Origin: Leptasterias polaris | Taxonomy: Eukaryota > Echinodermata > Asteroidea > Forcipulatida > Asteriidae | Direction: 5' to 3' | Assembly: GCA_037783415.1 (NCBI GenBank) | Contig: JAZGTN010000044.1 | Coordinates: 4,473,501 to 4,537,500 of the forward strand | Length of the DNA stretch: 64,000 nucleotides | Part shown: in pieces, positions 62,701-63,384 of the stretch | Layout: the number at the start of each line of letters is the position of its first letter | How positions within the stretch are numbered: the stretch's first letter is position 1 | Notes under the pieces: generated by a model | The model's input: the letters and a program-made list of their open reading frames with translations, nothing else | Database searches by the model: none | What the model was told of the DNA's origin: nothing | Program-made: the position numbers and the translations under genes

Positions 62701-63384
62701 GTCCAAATGAACCACAAGTCTCCCTCACTTGTAGGTGTAGGAATAAAAATACAGACATGGTTGTAAGTGGTTGTAATAATAATCATAGGATACAATTTCT
62801 ATAGAGGGTACTTCAAAACTGAAAAGCCTCGAGATGTTGACCTTTTCAACGTGTTCTTGACTTATTTCCAGAGATTTAATATCCCCGAATCCAGACCAAA
62901 CTTCACATAGTCCATTTAGCACATAGTTCTTGTACTTAGGACTAGACGCTAAACAAACAAACGACGCTTGTTTTAGTTCAGCAATGTTCAACTCAGAGTA
63001 TTGTACGGAAGCCCAAATGGGCCAGTATTTGTTCAGGGTATAAAAAATAAAATTAAAATAAAAAGGGGGGGGAGAAACAATTCGCAATGGTAAAAAAAAG
63101 AAAATAAATAATAACTTATGAGTAAAATCCTGGTGAAGTTTGAGCCAACACAATCATTGTGGGTTGAAAATTGCCGAACAAAATGTCTTATTTACAGTAA
63201 ATAGCATGGCACTGTTGGGCTCCCGTATTAAATCGTACTATAAGCAAATCAACAAAATTATTTTTACCACAATTGGTCTCGTCAGAGTAATCCGATTCGC
63301 AATGAACATGATCATCGCATACCACACTAGGGTCATAGCACACTACCCAGCTGGACGATTGGCAAAAAAAGTCATCTCCACAAT
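7973..63384 (-). CDS. Giant CUB/LDLa/LRR seven-helix receptor gene (35 exons seen, 5' incomplete)
   Basis: This is the overall gene model; each exon is listed separately. It predicts a cell-surface G protein-coupled receptor with a very long ectodomain: 16 LDLa and 11 CUB modules, an LRR N-cap, five LRRs, a Cys-rich hinge and a rhodopsin-class 7TM domain. Every splice junction was checked for GT/AG signals and phase. LDLa and CUB exons are phase 1-1, except one CUB split by a phase 2 intron. LRR exons are phase 2-2. No stop or poly(A) site separates the modules, so one transcription unit is the simplest reading. The 7TM plus LRR part resembles LGR type C receptors such as snail GRL101 (LDLa-LRR-7TM) and relaxin receptors. 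The CUB domains are not part of the GRL101 layout I know. Signal peptide and start codon lie beyond 64,000. Ligand and G protein are unknown. Exons 18 and 26 contain frameshifts, so this allele or assembly may not make the full protein unless those exons are skipped or are sequence errors. A split into two genes cannot be excluded without RNA data. Confidence 0.85.
9150..10448. other. Receptor intron 34
   Basis: Intron between the last LRR and the 7TM exon. No repeat or ORF of note; a few homopolymers and an unremarkable AT-rich body. Confidence 0.6.
10449..10532 (-). CDS. Receptor exon 34: leucine-rich repeat 5
   Basis: An 84-bp exon, one longer LRR of 28 residues: [19 protein letters not shown] then EGLVNLKKL. 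Its last TT joins G of exon 35 as Leu, placing the Cys-rich hinge straight after the repeat. Acceptor TTTTTTTAG, donor GTAAGTAT. Confidence 0.92.
10926..10997 (-). CDS. Receptor exon 33: leucine-rich repeat 4
   Basis: A 72-bp exon, one [18 protein letters not shown] then IGLSQLDTL. Slightly degenerate at the N position. Acceptor CTGTTCTAG, donor GTGAGTAT. Confidence 0.9.
11240..11350 (-). repeat. Dispersed repeat M, copy 1
   Basis: The segment CTCCGGTGCTTTTCAGAAA ... GGGAGCTCCGTTTTGTA is inverted relative to 18,805-18,905 (AAAACGGAGCTCCCACATAA ... CTGAAAAGCACCGGAGAA). It lies in the intron between LRR 3 and LRR 4. Confidence 0.65.
11464..11535 (-). CDS. Receptor exon 32: leucine-rich repeat 3
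   Basis: A 72-bp exon, one [18 protein letters not shown] then SGLPKLQGM. Acceptor TTGCCAACAG, donor GTACGTTT. Confidence 0.9.
11975..12046 (-). CDS. Receptor exon 31: leucine-rich repeat 2
   Basis: A 72-bp exon, one [18 protein letters not shown] then DSLQDLLWL. It has the LxxNxIxxL consensus. Acceptor CCGTACAG, donor GTGAGTAA. Confidence 0.92.
12356..12715 (-). repeat. Dispersed repeat P, copy 1
   Basis: The minus strand has TTGTTGCATAGAATTGTGT, CTTTCAGATGCC, GAAAGACTTCA and AAAGGGGTCGTTT, all repeated in order on the plus strand at 15,830-16,080. A third, weaker copy may be at 52,380-52,520. No protein function inferred. Confidence 0.6.
13051..13122 (-). CDS. Receptor exon 30: leucine-rich repeat 1
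   Basis: A 72-bp exon coding one 24-residue LRR ([20 protein letters not shown] then LKVL). One-exon-per-repeat, phase 2-2 structure is typical of LGR genes. Acceptor TCATACAG, donor GTAAGTGC. Confidence 0.9.
13123..14408. other. Receptor intron 29
   Basis: Intron between the LRR cap and LRR 1. I searched it for further 72-bp LRR exons and found none. It has a GC-richer patch near 13,440-13,600. Confidence 0.5.
14409..14529 (-). CDS. Receptor exon 29: LRR N-terminal cap
   Basis: The 121-bp exon reads [11 protein letters not shown] then [10 protein letters not shown] and TNLL. The CPxxCxC...C pattern is the LRRNT capping motif found before leucine-rich repeats. It starts in phase 1, completing Asp with exon 28, and ends in phase 2, matching the LRR exons. 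Acceptor CTGCCGTAG, donor GTAAGTAT. Confidence 0.92.
14871..14945 (-). repeat. tRNA-like SINE fragment
   Basis: On the minus strand GGTCGTGCGTTCGAGTCC has a B-box and T-arm like the 3' half of a tRNA. The A-box half is missing, so it is a truncated tRNA-derived repeat, not a tRNA gene. Confidence 0.5.
14945..15290 (+). repeat. Dispersed repeat family K, intact copy
   Basis: Runs from AAAGGTGGTAGCGTTTTTGA through GTCCACGTATAGGAAGAATA, GTTTCTCAGATTC and ATTACTTCGAAGT to GAGATTACCAAACGTATACC. It ends immediately upstream of exon 28's donor, about 100 bp away. Confidence 0.65.
15391..15699 (-). CDS. Receptor exon 28: LDLa module 16 with Ser-rich insertion
   Basis: Exon of 309 bp, phase 1-1. The first two LDLa cysteines (CPDAYKC) are separated from the last four ([23 protein letters not shown]) by about 70 residues rich in Ser, Thr and Pro, with two near-identical copies of a [13 protein letters not shown] block. 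A normal LDLa has about 10 residues there. The insert would probably be O-glycosylated and extended, just outside the LRR domain. Acceptor AATCTATCAG, donor GTAAGACA. Confidence 0.87.
15830..16080 (+). repeat. Dispersed repeat P, copy 2
   Basis: Plus-strand counterpart of the 12,356-12,715 repeat: CTTGTTGCATAGAATTGTGT, TTTCAGATGCCTGAGAAAG, AAAGGGGTCGTTTCT. Located in the intron between exons 27 and 28. Confidence 0.6.
16463..16570 (-). CDS. Receptor exon 27: LDLa module 15
   Basis: LDLa module (108 bp, phase 1-1): [20 protein letters not shown] and RNNKDEHDC. Six cysteines are present; the usual SDE is KDE. Acceptor GAGTTACAG, donor GTAGGCC. Confidence 0.88.
16620..17030. repeat. GT/CA-rich imperfect minisatellite
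   Basis: Contains repeated CACGATTGC.GGT.T.TACACAC..GTGTGT blocks about 70 bp apart and a TGTGTGTTGAACTG tandem near 16,970. A duplicated GGAACCATTGGGCCCCACAAGG-type motif starts the interval. Confidence 0.6.
17096..17453 (-). CDS. Receptor exon 26: CUB domain 11 with one-base frameshift
   Basis: A CUB of 358 bp: [12 protein letters not shown], then [10 protein letters not shown] and [17 protein letters not shown], then DSVWVF and an immediate stop. One base over, [17 protein letters not shown] completes the domain. An in-frame exon would be 357 bp, so one base is extra, most simply in the A5 run (T5 on the coding strand) at 17,167-17,171. Unlike the cassette CUBs it keeps a C-terminal cysteine (TISC). 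Both splice sites are intact and phase 1-1. Confidence 0.87.
18421..18770 (+). repeat. tRNA-Leu-derived SINE
   Basis: The head GTCATGGCCGAGTGGTTAAG has an A-box, the stretch GGATTCAAGTTCTGG resembles tRNA-Leu(CAA), and GGGTTTGAGTCCC is a B-box. The seven-base acceptor stem GTCATGG/TCATGAC can still pair. A body (CCTTGAGCAAGACACTTTGC, CCCAGGGGTATAAGTGGGTA) and a tail GCGCTATATAAGAAC plus ATT-rich end identify it as a SINE. It lies in the intron between exons 25 and 26. Confidence 0.85.
18805..18960 (+). repeat. Dispersed repeat M, copy 2
   Basis: Inverted counterpart of 11,240-11,350: AAAACGGAGCTCCCACATAA, CTGAAAAGCACCGGAGAA. It continues into repeat N. Confidence 0.6.
18960..19125 (+). repeat. 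Dispersed repeat N, copy 1
   Basis: TGCGCAAGGAGTGTCTTTCT, GACAGACATGGCGCACTA and CTAACTTGAAAAC recur in order at 40,840-40,995. It ends in ATT repeats, which suggests a retroposed element. Confidence 0.7.
19151..21434. mobile_element. 2.3 kb element with AGCTGTTCCG termini and internal repeats
   Basis: It starts AGCTGTTCCG and ends CGGAACAGCT. Inside, a block starting TTCTTCCTTTCTCTAAAACC appears at about 19,205, 19,857 and 20,875. Another block (ACTTCCGGTCTAAACAGGAA ... CCACATGTCATAA) is repeated three times at about 140-bp spacing from 21,025. No transposase ORF is seen, so it is probably non-autonomous. A related end (AGCTGTTCCGACGTAGCGGT) is at 63,485. Confidence 0.65.
21468..22280 (-). 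pseudogene. RLE-type LINE, 5'-truncated copy
   Basis: The minus-strand frame has [20 protein letters not shown] and [13 protein letters not shown], the restriction-like endonuclease end of an R2/R4-type non-LTR retrotransposon. It is collinear with the longer copy at 42,432-44,654, including the 3' UTR. It is truncated upstream of the CCHC motif region and degenerate. It lies in the intron between exons 25 and 26. Confidence 0.85.
22413..22532 (-). CDS. Receptor exon 25: LDLa module 14 (cassette 3, type Y)
   Basis: LDLa module (120 bp): [28 protein letters not shown] and DKSDEQDC. It closes the third cassette. The 5 kb intron that follows holds an RLE-LINE remnant, a foldback-type element and a SINE. 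Confidence 0.92.
22940..23480. repeat. Cassette 3 intron module (after CUB type T)
   Basis: Contains GTCGACATCTTAC palindromic units, a SINE-like tail (GCGCTATATAAGAAGCC plus ATT repeats) and a roughly 300-bp conserved block with GATCAGAATGATTTGATC and CTCTCCTGAAGACGATC. The same order occurs at 26,560-27,100 and 41,750-42,245, so it was amplified together with the exons. Confidence 0.75.
23499..23864 (-). CDS. Receptor exon 24: CUB domain 10 (cassette 3, type T)
   Basis: CUB (366 bp): [52 protein letters not shown] and [11 protein letters not shown], ending INPNG. Acceptor TTTCACAG, donor GTGAGTGAG. Confidence 0.93.
23875..24200. repeat. Single copy of the 313-bp intron unit (cassette 3)
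   Basis: Matches the unit that is triplicated at 27,501-28,439: TTCACATTATTACGGGTTCA, AAGGCCCGAAGCCAGTTA, CCCTAGCCCTGGCGGCC, CAGTGACGTCCTGGATATGA. Cassette 1 has one copy at 45,395-45,725. Confidence 0.75.
24371..24560. repeat. 190-bp near-perfect palindrome (foldback insertion)
   Basis: Arms of about 89 bp (AATAGACACAATCGGCAACT ... GCAGTGTGAATGGAA and its inverse) flank a roughly 12-bp loop ACGCATGGCTGC. The paralogous introns at about 28,610 and 45,895 lack it (GGACAAAGCATTTATGGTG), so it is a recent insertion. Sites inside include TCACGTGAC. Confidence 0.9.
24606..24725 (-). CDS. Receptor exon 23: LDLa module 13 (cassette 3, type N)
   Basis: LDLa module (120 bp): [29 protein letters not shown] and DESDEKLC, all six cysteines. 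A 190-bp near-perfect palindrome sits 45 bp from its donor side. Confidence 0.93.
24970..25380. repeat. Cassette 3 intron module (after CUB type D)
   Basis: Related to the type T intron module but without the SINE tail: GATGACGACATCC..., CTCTCCTGAAGACGACC and CTTGTTCTTTTCAGAATGAC. Orthologous positions are 28,970-29,380 and 46,300-46,710. Confidence 0.7.
25405..25770 (-). CDS. Receptor exon 22: CUB domain 9 (cassette 3, type D)
   Basis: CUB (366 bp): [59 protein letters not shown] and [11 protein letters not shown], ending INPNG. Its N-terminal part looks like type T exons (NGTATSS, ADPD) and its C-terminal part like type D. This suggests gene conversion or unequal crossing-over between cassette CUBs. 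Confidence 0.93.
25984..26103 (-). CDS. Receptor exon 21: LDLa module 12 (cassette 2, type Y)
   Basis: LDLa module (120 bp, phase 1-1): [27 protein letters not shown] and DESDEHDC. The last base is A, not G as in the sister exons, so the split codon with TT of exon 22 is Ile instead of Val. Confidence 0.93.
26555..27095. repeat. Cassette 2 intron module (after CUB type T)
   Basis: Paralogue of 22,940-23,480, with AAGTCGACATCTTAC, the GCGCTATATAACTTATTATA tail and the GAAGACGATCAAAGCATCTT block. Confidence 0.75.
27116..27481 (-). CDS. Receptor exon 20: CUB domain 8 (cassette 2, type T)
   Basis: CUB (366 bp): [52 protein letters not shown] and [11 protein letters not shown], ending INPNG. Nearly identical to exons 16 and 24. 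The intron beyond its acceptor side holds the 313-bp triplicated repeat. Confidence 0.93.
27501..28439. repeat. Three tandem copies of a 313-bp unit
   Basis: Copies begin ATATTATAAATGACG at 27,501, 27,814 and 28,127 and are almost identical. The sister introns contain one copy only, so the amplification is specific to cassette 2 and recent. Non-coding, in the intron between exons 19 and 20. Confidence 0.92.
28665..28784 (-). CDS. Receptor exon 19: LDLa module 11 (cassette 2, type N)
   Basis: LDLa module (120 bp, phase 1-1): [28 protein letters not shown] and DESDEKLC. All six cysteines are present. Type N is named after CNGNAIC. Donor GTAAGTATAG. Confidence 0.93.
28970..29385. repeat. Cassette 2 intron module (after CUB type D)
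   Basis: Paralogue of 24,970-25,380, with repeated GATGACGACATC/GATGTCGTCATC units, then the GATCAGAATGATTTGATCAG and TTCTTTTCAGAATGAC block. Confidence 0.7.
29404..29768 (-). CDS. Receptor exon 18: CUB domain 7 (cassette 2, type D) with frameshift
   Basis: CUB exon of 365 bp, where paralogous exon 14 has 369. It starts [17 protein letters not shown] and reads normally to YDYLEI, then a net 4-bp loss near 29,571 removes the GNG segment and shifts frame to an early stop. The remaining sequence, read in the shifted frame, still encodes the ASTIAKL...TKTSQAWA...INPNG end. Splice sites are intact. Since the exon is phase 1-1, skipping it would restore an LDLa-LDLa junction. Confidence 0.88.
30060..30430. 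repeat. Sub-terminal tandem repeats of the TA-flanked element
   Basis: About 120-bp units with TTGCCCAACGTTGATTAAGA, GATGTTCAACAAGTGTTG and GGCGGGAAAACGTAACCTAC are repeated three times. Short open frames through it are repeat artefacts. Confidence 0.85.
30930..31500 (+). repeat. Repeat H copies with histone-type 3' hairpins
   Basis: GGTTCTTTTCAGAACC at 31,058-31,073 is followed by AACAGTTACTCAAAAGAGAT. GGCTCTTTTCAGAGCC at 31,431-31,446 is followed by AACACTGCTTTCAAGAAGAG. Both fit the histone mRNA stem-loop plus a purine-rich downstream element. No histone-fold protein is encoded here. Related, weaker hairpins occur in all six cassette introns (CTTGTTCTTTTCAGAATGAC). Confidence 0.65.
31862..32023 (+). 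repeat. DIRS left inverted terminal repeat
   Basis: CTTACCTGTAGAGCGAATAC ... TATGTTAGCGTCCTCTTTTT is repeated inverted at 38,200-38,363 with only a few mismatches. Inverted ends without target duplication are expected of DIRS-type elements. Confidence 0.88.
32047..33049 (-). pseudogene. DIRS tyrosine recombinase and end of RT/RH (broken)
   Basis: Upstream part: [20 protein letters not shown] and [12 protein letters not shown], the conserved end of DIRS pol. Then the recombinase core-binding domain ([37 protein letters not shown]) and, after a one-base shift near 32,480, the start of the catalytic domain ([14 protein letters not shown], including the first catalytic Arg). The frame stops at 32,047, before the HxxR and Tyr motifs, because the end is deleted up to the terminal repeat. 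Confidence 0.85.
33050..34178. mobile_element. Non-autonomous transposon with CCCAGCAAACA ends inside DIRS
   Basis: 1,129 bp, from CCCAGCAAACA to TGTTTGCTGGG, flanked by AA on both sides. It splits DIRS pol exactly between the codons that read WDG and LLAYSF. Its interior is packed with AACGTT, TAACGTT and ACGTAACG motifs and has no ORF. Superfamily unassigned. Confidence 0.8.
34179..35800 (-). pseudogene. DIRS reverse transcriptase and RNase H (broken)
   Basis: RT motifs: [50 protein letters not shown], and [12 protein letters not shown] in another frame. The tyrosine and flanking residues before DDW are missing through a deletion near 35,180. RNase [18 protein letters not shown] and [17 protein letters not shown], then a frameshift at about 34,430. 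A G/C-rich inverted repeat (35,590-35,690) interrupts the N-terminal part. Confidence 0.85.
35585..35695. repeat. GC-rich hairpin repeats in the DIRS RT
   Basis: The unit GACTGAGCATGTCCAACxGG with GGGGGGACCCCCC centres is repeated in both orientations (TGTTGGACA, CGTTGGACATGCTCAGTCGG). It codes for low-complexity Ser-Asn-Gly-Gly peptides and looks like a small foldback expansion inside the element. Confidence 0.75.
35814..38038 (-). pseudogene. DIRS gag-like region (frameshifted)
   Basis: Starts [12 protein letters not shown] at 38,038 just inside the right terminal repeat. The ORFs are Pro/Ser-rich, then acidic ([19 protein letters not shown]), then a conserved gag end ([11 protein letters not shown]). 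At least four frame changes divide it. GC content is much higher than in the surrounding DNA. Confidence 0.7.
38195..38363 (-). repeat. DIRS right inverted terminal repeat
   Basis: Inverse of 31,862-32,023: GAGGACGCTAACATAGTGCG ... GTATTCGCTCTACAGGTAAG. Confidence 0.88.
38400..39415 (+). pseudogene. CR1-like LINE, 3' fragment (one open RT C-terminus)
   Basis: An uninterrupted 260-residue frame (38,438-39,220) covers the RT C-terminal part: [66 protein letters not shown] and [12 protein letters not shown]. It is 5'-truncated, with no YADD or endonuclease. The 3' end has GCATTGGTCTTCTTTGGAAA and ATT repeats. It is younger than the copy at 6.4 kb, since its frame is intact. Confidence 0.85.
39490..39905. 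repeat. Right sub-terminal repeats of the TA-flanked element
   Basis: About ten short units of CTCAACAGTTGTTCAATAGAGA-like sequence, mirrored by the CAAC/GTTG units at the left end. Confidence 0.85.
39935..40815. repeat. Intron segment duplicated with the cassette (copy A)
   Basis: Collinear with 47,306-48,200: GTGAACCAGAAACACCTGGG, a tRNA-like SINE head (40,141-40,230, minus) and AGCTGCCAGACGAAAAGGG. It shows that the cassette duplication included the intron upstream of CUB type D. Confidence 0.8.
40141..40230 (-). repeat. tRNA-like SINE head
   Basis: The minus strand gives GTGTCGTAGCCGAGCGGTTA (A-box) and GGTTCGAGTCCCGG (B-box). Duplicated at 47,508-47,603. SINE-derived, not a functional tRNA. 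Confidence 0.7.
40840..40995 (+). repeat. Dispersed repeat N, copy 2
   Basis: Second copy of the 18,960-19,125 element with the same ACATGGCGCACTACACATGT 3' end. It sits near exon 17. Confidence 0.7.
41118..41237 (-). CDS. Receptor exon 17: LDLa module 10 (cassette 1, type Y)
   Basis: LDLa module (120 bp, phase 1-1): [28 protein letters not shown] and DKSDEQDC. Type Y is named after CNGYAIC. It closes cassette 1. The following intron to exon 18 is 11.3 kb because of the nested 10 kb insertion. Confidence 0.93.
41745..42245. repeat. Cassette 1 intron module (after CUB type T)
   Basis: Paralogue of 22,940-23,480. It is cut at CCTGTTG (42,239-42,245) by the LINE-bearing insertion and resumes at 44,960. 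Confidence 0.75.
42432..43504 (-). pseudogene. RLE-type LINE: CCHC and restriction-like endonuclease end
   Basis: Frame 42,605-43,504 has [18 protein letters not shown] (CCHC-type finger) and [20 protein letters not shown] then KYQDLAREL, the PD...(D/E) nuclease of R2/R4-like elements that cut at specific sites. It overlaps the RT frame with a shift near 43,430. The 3' UTR extends to 42,432 and ends in ATT repeats. Confidence 0.85.
43416..44654 (-). pseudogene. RLE-type LINE: reverse transcriptase
   Basis: RT motifs in order: [85 protein letters not shown] and [10 protein letters not shown]. The catalytic FMDD is intact. It is truncated upstream, where the frame runs into an ATT microsatellite (poly-Asn). 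It lacks the N-terminal zinc fingers, so it is 5'-truncated. Confidence 0.88.
44655..44745. repeat. ATT microsatellite
   Basis: About 30 uninterrupted TTA/ATT units next to the LINE. A shorter one is at 42,396-42,432 at its other end. Confidence 0.97.
45014..45379 (-). CDS. Receptor exon 16: CUB domain 6 (cassette 1, type T)
   Basis: CUB (366 bp, phase 1-1): [39 protein letters not shown], then [20 protein letters not shown] and [11 protein letters not shown], ending INPNG. Type T is defined by YDKL, DEAST and TSSSQ. The intron downstream carries the RLE-type LINE insertion. Confidence 0.93.
45395..45725. repeat. Single copy of the 313-bp intron unit (cassette 1)
   Basis: Collinear with 27,501-27,813, ending GGTCCATTTTCCGCCCCAGA. 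Confidence 0.75.
45944..46051 (-). CDS. Receptor exon 15: LDLa module 9 (cassette 1, type N, lacks one Cys)
   Basis: LDLa exon (108 bp instead of 120): [16 protein letters not shown] runs straight into [10 protein letters not shown] and MDESDEKLC. The paralogous exons 19 and 23 have four more residues here, including the third cysteine. The frame is kept, but the module has only five cysteines, leaving one unpaired. Confidence 0.9.
46300..46715. repeat. Cassette 1 intron module (after CUB type D)
   Basis: Paralogue of 24,970-25,380, with GATGTCGACATCTTACG and GATCAGAATGATTTGATCAG. Confidence 0.7.
46732..47100 (-). CDS. Receptor exon 14: CUB domain 5 (cassette 1, type D)
   Basis: CUB (369 bp, phase 1-1): [36 protein letters not shown] and [15 protein letters not shown], ending [12 protein letters not shown]. 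Type D is recognised by [13 protein letters not shown] and LTKTSQAWA. It opens the first cassette copy. The donor GTGAGTGAG is shared with all cassette CUBs. Cysteines 3 and 4 of the CUB fold are missing. Confidence 0.92.
47306..48200. repeat. Intron segment duplicated with the cassette (copy B)
   Basis: Paralogue of 39,935-40,815 in the intron between exons 13 and 14. It includes the tRNA-like SINE head at 47,508-47,603 (minus). Confidence 0.8.
48455..48568 (-). CDS. Receptor exon 13: LDLa module 8
   Basis: LDLa module (114 bp, phase 1-1): [29 protein letters not shown] and RDLSDEYNC, a canonical CDGxxDCxDxSDE. The last base T joins TA of exon 14 as Leu. Acceptor GATTTGCAG, donor GTAAGCGT. 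It is the last single-copy module before the amplified cassette. Confidence 0.9.
48661..49060. other. Intron sequence, nothing identified
   Basis: Contains CATTCATTCATT-type short tandem repeats near 48,775. No exon or element found. Confidence 0.5.
49064..49333. repeat. MITE with GGGCCCAA...ATAGAGCTGCTTA termini
   Basis: The left end GGGCCCAAATGCATAGAGCT and the right end AGCTCTATGAAATTGAGCCC are inverted repeats. Internal AAGCAC and GCTTA motifs resemble the 7,744-7,921 copy. Located in the intron between exons 11 and 12. Confidence 0.75.
49518..49628 (-). CDS. Receptor exon 12: LDLa module 7
   Basis: LDLa-type module (111 bp, phase 1-1): [27 protein letters not shown] and PLLGDEIGC. Six cysteines are present, but the calcium motif is degenerate (LGDE for xSDE). 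Acceptor CTTTCTTTAG, donor GTAATTAG. Confidence 0.83.
49640..51003. other. Receptor intron 11, nothing identified
   Basis: Apart from a TATATATTTTTTTTTT run near 49,790 and an ATAAAATTGAATTG-rich patch near 49,890, no gene or named repeat was found. Confidence 0.5.
51004..51399 (-). CDS. Receptor exon 11: CUB domain 4
   Basis: A divergent CUB (396 bp, phase 1-1): [14 protein letters not shown], then [48 protein letters not shown] and a QFEPMG end. CLWQI and the strand pattern support CUB; the length is about 10 residues above its neighbours. Acceptor ATGCCAACAG, donor GTGAGTAGAT. Confidence 0.82.
51860..52020 (+). repeat. Partial copy of the cassette intron repeat
   Basis: GGTAGCTTGCAAGCCTGAGG, GTGAACCAAAAACACCGGGG and GATAAGTGTTAAGGGTTCTT match parts of the 313-bp unit and of 39,935/47,306. 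The element is therefore dispersed beyond the cassette. Confidence 0.65.
52099..52212 (-). CDS. Receptor exon 10: LDLa module 6
   Basis: LDLa module (114 bp, phase 1-1): [24 protein letters not shown] and EDLSDEIGC. This is a canonical module with CDG and DLSDE. Acceptor CGTATTTCAG, donor GTAAGGTG. Confidence 0.93.
52957..53192 (-). CDS. Receptor exon 9: CUB domain 3, second half
   Basis: Second half of the split CUB (236 bp): [31 protein letters not shown], then the [13 protein letters not shown] strand and IRTFNDS. Acceptor AATAAAG, donor GTAAGTGC. The intron to exon 8 (53,193-54,977) contains an L1/Tx1-like LINE fragment. Confidence 0.85.
53899..54440 (-). pseudogene. L1/Tx1-like LINE C-terminal fragment
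   Basis: The minus-strand frame has [19 protein letters not shown] and [19 protein letters not shown], the C-terminal zinc-knuckle region of L1/Tx1-type reverse transcriptases. Only the 3' end is present, with no RT active site. It lies in the intron that splits CUB 3. Confidence 0.75.
54978..55116 (-). CDS. Receptor exon 8: CUB domain 3, first half
   Basis: First half of a CUB (139 bp): [18 protein letters not shown], then [12 protein letters not shown]. It starts in phase 1 and ends with AG, which joins G of exon 9 as Arg. This is the only CUB in the window split by an intron, here phase 2. Acceptor TTTCTGCAG, donor GTAAAGAC. Confidence 0.87.
55255..55380 (-). CDS. Receptor exon 7: LDLa module 5
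   Basis: LDLa module (126 bp, phase 1-1): [25 protein letters not shown] and [12 protein letters not shown] is replaced by ADE. Acceptor TGTACCGCAG, donor GTAAGTAAAT. The final T joins CA of exon 8 as Ser. Confidence 0.9.
55480..55900. repeat. About 28-bp minisatellite
   Basis: About 12 units of CCCAGGGGGACCTGACCCAT plus TTCCATTT run through the intron between exons 6 and 7. Two units are followed by GGTGCGTTTTCGCGGCTGTA, the arm of the adjacent hairpin element. Confidence 0.92.
55883..55990. repeat. Hairpin element with about 38-bp arms
   Basis: GGTGCGTTTTCGCGGCTGTA...AACTGTTTCGGT and its inverse (ACCGAAACAATTATTGGTTA, CGCGAAAACGCACC) flank a short centre. One arm is also present alone at 55,716-55,752 inside the minisatellite. 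Confidence 0.85.
56257..56367 (-). CDS. Receptor exon 6: LDLa module 4
   Basis: LDLa module (111 bp, phase 1-1): [23 protein letters not shown] and WDKSDELIC. All six cysteines and DKSDE are present. Acceptor TTTTCACCAG, donor GTACGTAC. Next to exon 7 it makes a second LDLa-LDLa pair. Confidence 0.9.
56583..56672. repeat. Inverted repeat GTCACGGTCTCAGC
   Basis: Arms GTGTCACGGTCTCAGC and GCTGAGACCGTGAC are separated by about 60 bp that contain a second small inverted match (CTATCCGGGTGACC). Possible tiny MITE. Confidence 0.7.
57120..57480. repeat. Dispersed repeat, copy 2, with a hairpin core
   Basis: Diverged copy of the 160-570 repeat in the same orientation, sharing the GCGGTCTATTTT hairpin with loop GGCTTCGCCTCG and the GATCACCTCGGGAG end. 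It lies directly beside exon 5 of the receptor. Confidence 0.65.
57528..57893 (-). CDS. Receptor exon 5: CUB domain 2
   Basis: CUB domain (366 bp, phase 1-1). It begins [13 protein letters not shown], then [25 protein letters not shown] and [10 protein letters not shown], and ends with the [10 protein letters not shown] strand and [11 protein letters not shown]. The Cys-Gly start, SPN..P...NN motif and CIWF strand are diagnostic. The third and fourth CUB cysteines are absent. Confidence 0.9.
58100..58125. repeat. Poly-T run
   Basis: About 20 T near 58,103, on the plus strand, likely a retroelement tail. Confidence 0.85.
58377..58496 (-). CDS. Receptor exon 4: LDLa module 3
   Basis: LDLa module (120 bp, phase 1-1) beginning MCLPTEFHC and ending [10 protein letters not shown]. 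Six cysteines are present; the usual SDE is RDE. Acceptor CCCGTAG, donor GTGAGTTG. It joins exon 5 through a G/CC split alanine codon. Confidence 0.88.
58538..58630. repeat. Hairpin MITE, about 35-bp arms
   Basis: GACACGTTGCCTTGGATTGG...GGCTATG and CAAGCCTAAATCGCCCAATC...GCAACGTGTCC fold back almost perfectly. Adjacent ATTAAAGGAGACACG and GTCCCTTAATTGCC indicate MITE ends. Confidence 0.85.
58935..59320 (-). repeat. Dispersed repeat family K, inverted copy
   Basis: Minus-strand copy of 14,945-15,290: AACGTATACGTTTGTTAATT, CACTTCGAAGTGATG, GAAAAGTTTCTCAGATC, GGTACCACCTTTTGAAATG. The ends carry CCCTTTAAAGAGAACGTATA and AAAAAGGTATGC. Confidence 0.65.
59500..59625. repeat. ACGGATTGTGAATCCGTAAT satellite, left block
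   Basis: A few units, partly inverted relative to 60,890-61,090 (CACAATCCGTTATTACATAC, GTCCGTAATAACGGACTGTG). The two blocks bracket about 1.3 kb of unassigned sequence and may be the ends of one element. Confidence 0.65.
59626..60885. other. Unassigned sequence between two satellite blocks
   Basis: GC-richer than its surroundings. It has an open frame 59,843-60,229 on the plus strand (Cys- and Lys-rich, no family recognised) and an inverted repeat around 60,385-60,495 (GGCACCGACGGC and GTCGTCGGTGCC). Lies in the intron between exons 3 and 4. Confidence 0.4.
60886..61090. repeat. ACGGATTGTGAATCCGTAAT satellite, right block
   Basis: About nine 20-bp units, each palindromic around CCGTAATAACGG. 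It is immediately upstream of exon 3's donor, about 75 bp away. Confidence 0.9.
61165..61281 (-). CDS. Receptor exon 3: LDLa module 2
   Basis: LDLa module (117 bp, phase 1-1): ACSRDEFLC, then CISNNTRC, then CDGLPNC and NDFSDELGC. All six cysteines and the DxSDE calcium motif are present. Acceptor GTGACAG, donor GTAAGCATTG. It joins directly to another LDLa (exon 4), breaking the CUB-LDLa alternation. Confidence 0.9.
61849..62235 (-). CDS. Receptor exon 2: CUB domain 1
   Basis: A single-exon CUB (387 bp, phase 1-1). It starts [11 protein letters not shown], has the [13 protein letters not shown] core strand after the second cysteine, and a [10 protein letters not shown] strand near the end. 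It closes with [10 protein letters not shown] and donor GTAAGAAT. Only the first CUB cysteine pair is evident. The first base of the next exon set completes Val before LDLa module 2. Confidence 0.8.
62236..63267. other. Receptor intron 1
   Basis: Contains the possible decayed LDLa (62,840-62,946) and a GGGGGGG run near 63,065. Otherwise nothing identified. Confidence 0.5.
62840..62946 (-). pseudogene. Possible decayed LDLa exon
   Basis: This stretch lies between exons 1 and 2. The minus-strand frame reads NGLCEVW then SGFGDI, which resembles the DGLC...CDGFGDC pattern of LDLa module 8. Several positions where cysteines are expected hold Tyr, Trp or Ile, and no clean donor is present. It may be a dead duplicated module or coincidence. 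Confidence 0.25.
63268..63384 (-). CDS. Receptor exon 1: LDLa module 1
   Basis: The exon (117 bp, phase 1-1) reads CGDDFFC at the start and [11 protein letters not shown] at the end. It has the six cysteines and the acidic Ca-binding SDE motif of an LDLa module. The acceptor is TTTTTGACAG and the donor GTAAAAAT. The last G joins AC of exon 2 to give Asp. It is the most 5' exon visible, so the signal peptide and any earlier modules lie beyond the window. Confidence 0.87.
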
